This document shows, one piece after another, positions 57,735 through 64,000 of a stretch of 64,000 nucleotides of DNA. Source of the DNA: UBA1181 sp045226255 (GTDB lineage Bacteria > Bacteroidota > Bacteroidia > Bacteroidales > Paludibacteraceae); NCBI GenBank assembly GCA_045226255.1, contig JBGVCG010000014.1, positions 1 through 64,000 on the forward strand. Reading direction: 5' to 3'. The notes under the pieces were generated by a model. That model had not been told where the DNA came from. It made no database searches and was given only the letters and a program-made list of their open reading frames with translations. The number at the start of each line of letters is the position of its first letter. Positions within the stretch are counted from its first letter, which is position 1. The position numbers and the translations under genes were made by a program.

Positions 57735-57940
57735 CTCTGTATTACTTAAAAATTTTCAAGTCGCGAAGTTATAAAAAAACATCAAAAAGATGTTATCCAA
57801 CATAAAACTATTTTTGGAGAATAAAGAATTAAGGGGTATGCGTTAACTCTTGAGAGAGCTGGATATCTCGGTCTATCATAAATTTCCAGCTACGAATCAC
57901 CAATATTTGGGGCTATAAAATACCCCCTTCCCCATACTGC

Positions 57941-58843
57941 TCAGCAAGAAAGCACCAACACGGCGGAGAGAAGCACCGCGAACAGCAACATATTTCTGGA
58001 AGTCTCCCCTATCAATGCATTCAACTGGGCAGGCTGGTCAATCTTACGAATCTTATTCCAAGTCATGGCATGCAAGAGCAGGTAAGGCATCAGAAATAGA
58101 AACATATAAAGGGGCAAGCCAAGCACATAACACACCACACCCGCCAACAACACGGCGGCTACACCCGAGCACAGGTATAAATAAAGGCCGAACCGTTTGC
58201 CGAGCAACACCACAACCGTACGCTTCCCTGACTTCGCATCATTCTCCACGTCACGGTAATTATTCAGGACAAGCAACACATTGACCGCCAACCCTGTGGC
58301 AATGCCCGCCAACGTCAGCGCCACGGGCCATGAAAGAATCTGCACGTAAGCCGTGAAGCCGACAGCGACCAATCCGAAGAAAGCCACCACCGCCACATCG
58401 CCCAAGCCGTTATAGGCCAAAGGGAACGGACCAGAAGTGTAGAAGTAGGCGAACAACACACAAAAGATTCCCACGCAGACGAGCCACCAGCCCACATAGA
58501 GCATCAGCACAGAGCCAAAGAGGCAACCCATCGCCACCACCACAAGAATACCAATCTTCATGCGATCGGGGGTAATCCACCCCATCGCCGTGGCACGGGG
58601 CGGTCCCAGACGGTCCTCCCCATCACTTCCCTTCAGGAAATCATACAAATCGTTGATCAGGTTCGCTGCGATTTGCATCGCGACCGCGAACAGAAGGCAG
58701 CACAAAGCCGGCACCCACTGAAAAGCGTCGAAATAGTACGCCAAAGCGCACCCCACGGCCACCGGCGCAATCGCCGCCGCCAATGTTTTCGGACGGGCAG
58801 CTAAAATCCACGCCCGCATAGAGTTTTGCTTAATATCTTCCAT
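57941..58843 (-). CDS. menA: 1,4-dihydroxy-2-naphthoate polyprenyltransferase
   Basis: 300 residues from the ATG at 58843; a GTG at 58861 would add six residues. A UbiA-superfamily membrane protein with eight or nine helices. The first Asp-rich motif is NLINDLYDFLKGSD (NDxxDxxxG) and the second is NNYRDVENDAKSGKRT. It attaches a polyprenyl chain to 1,4-dihydroxy-2-naphthoate and so makes demethylmenaquinone, the precursor of the menaquinone used in anaerobic respiration such as fumarate reduction. No other men genes are nearby. It precedes typA by 206 bases in the same direction. Confidence 0.94.
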   Translation of the reverse strand: MEDIKQNSMRAWILAARPKTLAAAIAPVAVGCALAYYFDAFQWVPALCCLLFAVAMQIAANLINDLYDFLKGSDGEDRLGPPRATAMGWITPDRMKIGILVVVAMGCLFGSVLMLYVGWWLVCVGIFCVLFAYFYTSGPFPLAYNGLGDVAVVAFFGLVAVGFTAYVQILSWPVALTLAGIATGLAVNVLLVLNNYRDVENDAKSGKRTVVVLLGKRFGLYLYLCSGVAAVLLAGVVCYVLGLPLYMFLFLMPYLLLHAMTWNKIRKIDQPAQLNALIGETSRNMLLFAVLLSAVLVLSC

Positions 58844-58982
58844 CAGACAAAAATATGACACGCGAATATACCAAAAAGGGCTAGCGATCGCAACATATCC
58901 TTACAACTCACGGGAAATTCACACAAACTCAATGTTCCTTCACAGATCCCCCATTTAGACGATAACTCACCAACCGTAAATA

Positions 58983-59041
58983 GTAAATAGTAAATGGCTA
59001 AATAGTAAATATTCCACATGTCTAATGCGGCAAATGAAACC
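58983..59041. repeat. Dispersed intergenic repeat, copy 2
   Basis: GTAAATAGTAAAT-type repeats, then CCACA and TGCGGCAAATGAAACC (59026..59041), as at 1634..1698. It lies between menA and the cellulase gene. Confidence 0.45.
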
Positions 59042-59057
59042 ACTATGCATACAACAA

Positions 59058-59091
59058 GCGGGGGATGAACGAAGCACGTCCATCCCCCCGC
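59058..59091 (-). terminator. GC-rich hairpin downstream of the cellulase gene
   Basis: GCGGGGGATG (59058..59067) pairs with CATCCCCC-C-GC (59081..59091). It begins 20 bases after the cellulase stop. There is no long T tract on the leftward side, so it may act as an imperfect terminator or protect the mRNA 3' end. Confidence 0.55.
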
Positions 59092-59110
59092 CGAAATTAT
59101 TTCAGGAAGG

Positions 59111-62074
59111 TTACTCCTTCACGATTCTTTCCGTATAGATCGAATCACCAGCGATGACACGCACCACATAGATGCCCGCAGGCAATGAACGCAGATCCAG
59201 CGTCATGTCTGAAGCATCCAACTGTTTCTCAGCCACAACCGTTCCCACAAGGTCGAAGATTTGAGCGGAAGCAGACCGAACCGTATTCAGTCTGACGGTC
59301 AGGAGATCAGACACTGGGTTAGGATAGAATGCGCAGAGAGAGTTCTCCACATCATCCACACCTGAGGTCTTGCCATACTTAGCCAACACCACGGCGCGGG
59401 CACATCCCGAGCCTGTCGTCACGCTCCAATCAGCGATGCCAGGGAAGCCCTGCTTGCCATCGCCCGCACTAGTGAACGTGAGCGGTTCACCTTGATGCGC
59501 GAAGGAGGAATATTTGTTCATGTTCTCATAATAGGAGATGGCGAACGCATCGGAAGAGAAGGTCAAGGTATAATCACCCTCCGCAGGGATCTCGATTGGG
59601 GTCGAGAAAGTGAGCTTCACGAACTGGTCACCCTTGGATACCTGGATTGGGTCTGAAGTGAATGTCTTCTTCTTCGCGCCACCCAACTCAGCCTTCACGG
59701 TAGTCTGACCTTGGTTGTAAGGGTTGCCATTGATATGAACGTAGACACTTGTGATGTTGCAAGCCCTGGAAGACGTGAAATTGGCGGAGATGTTACCCCA
59801 GTTCACAGCCGTGGAGGTGAAGTCTTTCTGAGCCGGGCCCACCACGAAGTCTATGGCGCCGGCATCCTGCACGTAGAAGGTCTTATCAGCGGAGATCGTA
59901 GTCTTGTAGGAAGAACCCGTAGCGAGCGGCGAACCACCCTCCAATTTATCATACCACTCGTACTCCCCATCACCCTTCACCGTCAGGGTCACATTGCCAT
60001 TCATATCAGAAACGGCATCCTCGGTCTCCGGCAACAAGGAAGTCACCTTGAAGGAGACACCCGTCGATTTACAATTAGAAGCGGAGATTTCGCAAACGTA
60101 CTCGCCACCCTTCGTGATGAGGTACGTAGGAGAAGTAGCGCCTTTCAACGCCTCGCCATTCCTGTACCATTGGTAGGAGGCCGGCACATCCTGCAATTCA
60201 AAGTTCATTTCTATCTGTGAAGGATTGCAGAGATCCATATCAGGGATAGGCTCGAACTCAGGCAAGGAAGCCATCACGACGACGCTACCGCTGGTAGTCC
60301 ATTCGCCGGCGGAATCAATCTCACAAGTATACACACCAGGTGCGGAGACCTGATAAGAAGAAGCCGAAGTCGATGATTCTACCTTCTGTTCATCCTTATA
60401 CCAAGTGAAGGTCTTCTTTCCGTCGGCAGGCACCTTAGAGTCCAAAGTGACAGACCTCATGCCACAAAGAGAAATCGTATTGCCAAGTTCCGGCGATGGA
60501 TGGCCGAACTTATTGACATTGACAGGGTTAACGACAGAATTGATATAACCCAAAGCGCACACCAGACCTGCATTGTAGTCGATACCGCCCTCAGATATCT
60601 GGTAATTATCCAACGACTCCGAATAGGAGGCAGACTCCAAGGTAGCGCCACTACCGCCCACCAAGAAACCCAACTGTATAAACTTATAATTCTTGTCAGG
60701 TATAGGCACCTGGCTCATATTATTGCCATCATAGCGGAAGAAATTACGATGATGGGGAATCACCGGATATTTATTACCAAATCCGACGATGAAAGACATG
60801 TTAGATGGATTCTTACCCAAGAGGAATTCAATGGTGGCCAAGGAATAAGGATTCACATCCTTGTCACTCATCAACTTAGAATACAAGCCATACGTAAAGG
60901 CTTGGTTGGCAGGGTAACGAAGAGAGCCCCACTGAGCGTCATAATGGCCAGATTTTCTCAGGATATAGCCAGAAGAAGGTTTATACATCGAATTCACGTA
61001 GAAATCCATCACGGCCATCGCCTTTGCGCTGTAGGAGGACTCCTTGATGGAGGCCATCAGATAGGCCGCCAAATCCTCCGTGTTGTTATAGCACAACGTG
61101 TAATTGTAATTATAGTCTCTCTGAGCATCCATCCAAGAGCAATTCTCTTCAGCTTTACTCAAGTACTTGGAATCATTCGTGGCGCGGTATAACTCCGCCG
61201 CAAGAATGACCATGTCAGGCACATACTTAGGCTTCGCCCCATAGAACGCACCCCCACCCGTATTGCCTTTCGAGGTCCCATTAACAAAGTCATAAGCGAC
61301 CTTAGCCTTCTCCAGACACATTTGCGCATATTCCGGGTCAAACTTCTTATACACACGAGCCATCACAGCCAATGCGGCTCCTCCGAGAGCAGCCATGGAG
61401 GTCACGTTGCCGTTCGCCTTTTTGATTGCCCTGGATCCATCCGACTCACCTCCCTGCGACTTTGGCATAGCGGATTTCACAGGAGAGGTACACCACACCA
61501 TGTGGTCGGCGTCACCATCGCCCTTCTGGTAATAAAACGTACTCTCATCACGAACAGCCTTCAGGATAAAATCGGTCGCATACTTCACCTCGTCCAAGAT
61601 ATCAGGGATACCATTCGGCGCACCCTTTTTCCCCTCCCAGGTATAATCATCAGCGGATATGTAACCATGGTAATCGAAAGAATAGTAGTCGTCATATCCC
61701 TCAGGAAACTCCGAGTATCCCAACGCCAGCATATAGGCGGAATAGTAGAATGTCTGACCGAAGAGGACAAAATCACCGCAATCAAACCAGCCACCCGTCA
61801 AGTCGTAAGAGCCATCCGCATCCTTCAGGTAAGACTTACCCTTGACGAACTTGCTCTCGGAAAAAGACGTGCCGTTGGCGACACCATTCGGTTCATGTGT
61901 GGCTACGAGCCAATTGACTCCCTCTCCCATACGCTGGGCGCCATAAAACCTTGCGGTCATCCACAAAGCCTTTTGGTATTGCTCCTTATCGAACGCCAAA
62001 TCCGCCGCGGAGGTCGTGAAGGCACCTGCGAGAGAGCATACCAACACTAAAATTGTAATTCTTAGTTTCATCAT
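59111..62074 (-). CDS. Secreted GH9 cellulase with Ig-like domains and T9SS tail
   Basis: 987 residues. Signal peptide about 1-23. GH9 catalytic domain about 25-515: GGWFDCGD (residues 94-101) with the two Asp that activate water, PHHRNFF and SEGGIDYNAG near residue 496, where the Glu is the general acid. It should cleave beta-1,4-glucan, mostly as an endoglucanase. Two or three Ig-like domains follow (about 530-760), then a beta-sandwich region (about 765-895) and a T9SS type A sorting domain (YPNPVSDLLTVRL ... LPAGIYVVRV ... ERIVKE). So it is probably exported by T9SS and held at the surface. No classical carbohydrate-binding module or dockerin is evident. A -7 box lies at 62161. Confidence 0.94.
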   Translation of the reverse strand: MMKLRITILVLVCSLAGAFTTSAADLAFDKEQYQKALWMTARFYGAQRMGEGVNWLVATHEPNGVANGTSFSESKFVKGKSYLKDADGSYDLTGGWFDCGDFVLFGQTFYYSAYMLALGYSEFPEGYDDYYSFDYHGYISADDYTWEGKKGAPNGIPDILDEVKYATDFILKAVRDESTFYYQKGDGDADHMVWCTSPVKSAMPKSQGGESDGSRAIKKANGNVTSMAALGGAALAVMARVYKKFDPEYAQMCLEKAKVAYDFVNGTSKGNTGGGAFYGAKPKYVPDMVILAAELYRATNDSKYLSKAEENCSWMDAQRDYNYNYTLCYNNTEDLAAYLMASIKESSYSAKAMAVMDFYVNSMYKPSSGYILRKSGHYDAQWGSLRYPANQAFTYGLYSKLMSDKDVNPYSLATIEFLLGKNPSNMSFIVGFGNKYPVIPHHRNFFRYDGNNMSQVPIPDKNYKFIQLGFLVGGSGATLESASYSESLDNYQISEGGIDYNAGLVCALGYINSVVNPVNVNKFGHPSPELGNTISLCGMRSVTLDSKVPADGKKTFTWYKDEQKVESSTSASSYQVSAPGVYTCEIDSAGEWTTSGSVVVMASLPEFEPIPDMDLCNPSQIEMNFELQDVPASYQWYRNGEALKGATSPTYLITKGGEYVCEISASNCKSTGVSFKVTSLLPETEDAVSDMNGNVTLTVKGDGEYEWYDKLEGGSPLATGSSYKTTISADKTFYVQDAGAIDFVVGPAQKDFTSTAVNWGNISANFTSSRACNITSVYVHINGNPYNQGQTTVKAELGGAKKKTFTSDPIQVSKGDQFVKLTFSTPIEIPAEGDYTLTFSSDAFAISYYENMNKYSSFAHQGEPLTFTSAGDGKQGFPGIADWSVTTGSGCARAVVLAKYGKTSGVDDVENSLCAFYPNPVSDLLTVRLNTVRSASAQIFDLVGTVVAEKQLDASDMTLDLRSLPAGIYVVRVIAGDSIYTERIVKE

Positions 62075-62160
62075 ACAATACTGCTTTAAACATTATATAC
62101 TTAATCCGTCTATTCCTTATATTGAATAAACTACTTCCCACAAAAGGGAGTTATAATCGG

Positions 62161-62168
62161 CAAATATA
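62161..62168 (-). promoter_or_regulatory. -7 box of the cellulase gene
   Basis: TATATTTG on the minus strand, an exact TAnnTTTG, about 87 bases upstream of the start codon at 62074. No standard -33 box is seen. Confidence 0.5.
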
Positions 62169-62275
62169 AGAAAAAAACAATACAGAAACATATTTCTTTT
62201 TACGAAGTGAGGAGTGGAACTCATAAATATAATGATTAAATTCGCGCTTGAATCAGTAATCAGTAATGTGTAGCG

Positions 62276-63553
62276 ATGCGTCGGGAGTTATTCCATTTCA
62301 GAACGATCATTTTTTTCACCTTTTTCTTTTCCATCTTCCAAGCGAAGGCGGACAAGGAAGCGTCGCTATTCCAATTAGACCTATCCGACACCATCACAGC
62401 CAGCACCATCCGTCAGCTGCCAGTCATCGTGTTTGACTCCATGCGAGCAATCGACTTGGTACCATTCACGCTTCCCTATGAAATCACCTATTGGAAAGCG
62501 ATGCCAACAAGGAAAAAGACTTCCTTGGAGACAGCCTACGACAGCATGATGATCCACGACAAACTGACAAGAAGGTCGGTTTACAACATCGCCATCAGCC
62601 GACCCGACTTAATCGACTTCTGCGGATTACATCAGTTCGACGAGTCGCTGAACAACATTACGGAAGGGAAAAAGGAGTTCCACGTGGAAGGAGTGGATGA
62701 ACCCGAGTTGCTCCCCATGCCTTTCATCCTAGAGCAGCCGAAAAAGTCGAAAGAGAATGCGCCTTGGACATTCAAGGGGAATCTTTCCCTACAATTCTCC
62801 CAATACTACGTGACGGACAACTGGGAAAAAGGAGGCACACCCAACGCAACTTTCCTCTCCATATTGGAATATTCCATCCACTACGAAAAAAACAGATGGT
62901 TATGGGAAAATGACATCGAAGCAGAGATCGGATTCTATAACACCGACATAGACACTGTCCATGCCATCCGCGTCAATAGCGACGAAATCAGGGTGCCCTC
63001 TCACTTAGGCTACCAAACCTCCATGTCCAAGAAGCTCTACTATAGCGCCTATATCGGACTCAAGGCACCGCTCCTCAAAAGTTACACGAAAACCAACTCC
63101 AAGGAGGTTTCCGCATCCTTCCTGTCCCGATCAAAAGTATATTTCGGCATCATAGGACTAGACTACAAGCATAACAAGCACACGAGAATGCGCATCTACC
63201 CATGGAGCTACAAACTCATATTCGTCCTGCCTAATTCGGAGGTGGACCATCTCAAGTCGGGATTCGACAGCACCCAATGCCACCGATGGTTTTCCGGATA
63301 CATCATCCAGACGGATCTAAATTGGAAGCTCTCCAAAGAGATACAGATCACTTCGAACTTCGAGCTATTCAATTCCTATAATTTTAAACACATCGATCTC
63401 GACTGGAAGACCACCGGGAAATTCACCATCAATCGTTTCCTGAGCACCCGACTCTCCCTGCAAATGATCTTCGACAACGCTCGTATAGACAAAAAATCAA
63501 AAATACAAATCAAGGAGCAACTATCCTTCGGATTTAGCTACTATTTCCATTAG
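62276..63553 (+). CDS. DUF3078-like outer-membrane protein
   Basis: 425 residues. Signal peptide about 1-25 (FHFRTIIFFTFFFSIFQAKA). An N-terminal region with charged segments (to about 160) precedes a beta-strand-rich C-terminal half, with NLSLQFSQYYVTDNWEKGG, LEYSIHYEKNRWLWENDIEAE and a last strand ending SFGFSYYFH. These fit the DUF3078 family of Bacteroidota, thought to be outer-membrane barrel proteins without known function. It is divergent from the cellulase gene, sharing a 200-base spacer, and lies before the xylanase gene. Confidence 0.8.
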   Translation: MRRELFHFRTIIFFTFFFSIFQAKADKEASLFQLDLSDTITASTIRQLPVIVFDSMRAIDLVPFTLPYEITYWKAMPTRKKTSLETAYDSMMIHDKLTRRSVYNIAISRPDLIDFCGLHQFDESLNNITEGKKEFHVEGVDEPELLPMPFILEQPKKSKENAPWTFKGNLSLQFSQYYVTDNWEKGGTPNATFLSILEYSIHYEKNRWLWENDIEAEIGFYNTDIDTVHAIRVNSDEIRVPSHLGYQTSMSKKLYYSAYIGLKAPLLKSYTKTNSKEVSASFLSRSKVYFGIIGLDYKHNKHTRMRIYPWSYKLIFVLPNSEVDHLKSGFDSTQCHRWFSGYIIQTDLNWKLSKEIQITSNFELFNSYNFKHIDLDWKTTGKFTINRFLSTRLSLQMIFDNARIDKKSKIQIKEQLSFGFSYYFH

Positions 63554-63660
63554 GGAAAACTCGCATCCCCCTGTGTAGCCTAGGAATCTGCCGCCCCACA
63601 AATGGAACAAAAATCCACTTATTTGACGCTAAATTCACATCCATAGCGGGCAAATGACTC

Positions 63661-63668
63661 TACATTTG
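63661..63668 (+). promoter_or_regulatory. -7 box of the xylanase gene
   Basis: TACATTTG followed by C, an exact TAnnTTTG, 103 bases before the start at 63771. No standard -33 box is seen. The leader would be about 95 nt. Confidence 0.5.
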
Positions 63669-63770
63669 CAACCGTAAGCATATGTTATTCGATATCTAAT
63701 ATCCAGATCAACATGGTCTGGAATGACGAGCAGTACTATTTTATTAATTACCATTAAAAGCATAAAACAC

Positions 63771-64000
63771 ATGAAAAAGTATTACATGAAAGCCGTTTTA
63801 GCGGCAGTGGGGATAATGATGGCCAACTGTGCCATAGCGCAATTGGCGAAGGACAATCCGTGTAAGTTCTTGGGTAACATCACGACCACCAAGGATTGGA
63901 ACACGGGAGAGCAATGCGATTACAGTGACTGTAACCTCGTTTACGCCGACTATTGGAACCAAATCACGTGCGAGAACGCCACCAAGTGGGGCTCCGTGCA
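63771..64000 (+). CDS. GH10 xylanase, N-terminal part (cut by window edge)
   Basis: About 76 residues are visible. A signal peptide (MKKYYMKAVLAAVGIMMANCAIA) is followed by KDNPCKFLGNITT and YADYWNQITCENATKWGSV. The last string is the N-terminal signature of GH10 (usually YWNQVTPENAMKWGS), so the protein should be an endo-1,4-beta-xylanase. The usual Thr-Pro is Thr-Cys here, and several extra Cys lie close by, so disulfides are possible. With the GH9 gene it forms a plant-cell-wall-degrading neighbourhood. Confidence 0.8.
   Translation, partial: MKKYYMKAVLAAVGIMMANCAIAQLAKDNPCKFLGNITTTKDWNTGEQCDYSDCNLVYADYWNQITCENATKWGSV

Noticed and set aside
56931..57749. Rightward open frame of 272 codons opposite typA
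   Set aside because: It is antisense to a well-supported conserved gene; its His/Arg/Leu-rich content is the usual mirror of a GC-rich coding strand.
59058..59091. Classical intrinsic terminator for the cellulase gene
   Set aside because: The hairpin is strong but has no T tract on the leftward side, so I list it only as an imperfect terminator.

Overview
The window looks like a chromosomal segment of a Bacteroidales (phylum Bacteroidota), probably a fibre-degrading anaerobe. Reasons: promoters with the Bacteroidota -7 signature TAnnTTTG, several with a TTG about 19-20 bases upstream; secreted proteins ending in type IX secretion (T9SS) sorting domains; MenA; a short MetH; a secreted GH9 cellulase and the start of a GH10 xylanase at the right edge; and many signal-peptide or lipobox-bearing beta-rich proteins. 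I cannot name the genus.

Layout. 1-1.9 kb: two paralogous secreted GLUG-like repeat proteins (the first cut by the window edge) with tRNA-Gln(TTG) between them, then tRNA-Gly(CCC). 1.9-9 kb: accessory region with an unknown anchored protein, a short promoter-terminator unit, a GT2 glycosyltransferase, three paralogous lipoproteins and an acyltransferase-3 membrane protein. 9.2-12 kb: metH lacking its AdoMet reactivation domain. 12.4-38.1 kb: a five-gene leftward operon that fills 40% of the window. In order of transcription it encodes a 4,942-residue beta-helix/SprB-like giant with a T9SS-like tail, an outer-membrane barrel, a TANFOR-like protein with a zinc-metallopeptidase motif, a large beta-rich protein and a fibronectin type III protein. 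38.3-42.2 kb: a probably frameshifted small membrane protein, two unknown proteins, a GT2 glycosyltransferase and a VanZ-like protein. 42.3-43.3 kb: trpS, divergent from vanZ across a palindromic double promoter.

43.4-53.5 kb: a leftward envelope-glycan operon with a predicted leader of about 490 nt: an asparagine-synthase-like ATPase with a decayed cytidylyltransferase tail, its intact fusion paralogue, LicD, GT4, GT2, a UDP-galactopyranose-mutase-like flavoprotein and YfhO. Most junctions are coupled or nearly so, which suggests one pathway that makes and transfers a CDP-activated phospho-substituent onto a surface glycan. 53.6-58.8 kb: pbpC, typA/bipA and menA, all leftward. 59.1-64 kb: GH9 cellulase, a DUF3078-like protein and the 5' end of a GH10 xylanase.

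The two systems most worth attention are the giant T9SS/TANFOR-like operon and the asparagine-synthase/cytidylyltransferase plus LicD glycan-modification operon. Several regulatory structures also stand out: a perfect palindrome made of two back-to-back -7 boxes, a duplicated promoter-like element at 6.5 and 39.7 kb, and a roughly 50-nt promoter-terminator unit at 3.2 kb. All family assignments rest on reading motifs by eye; no database search was run.
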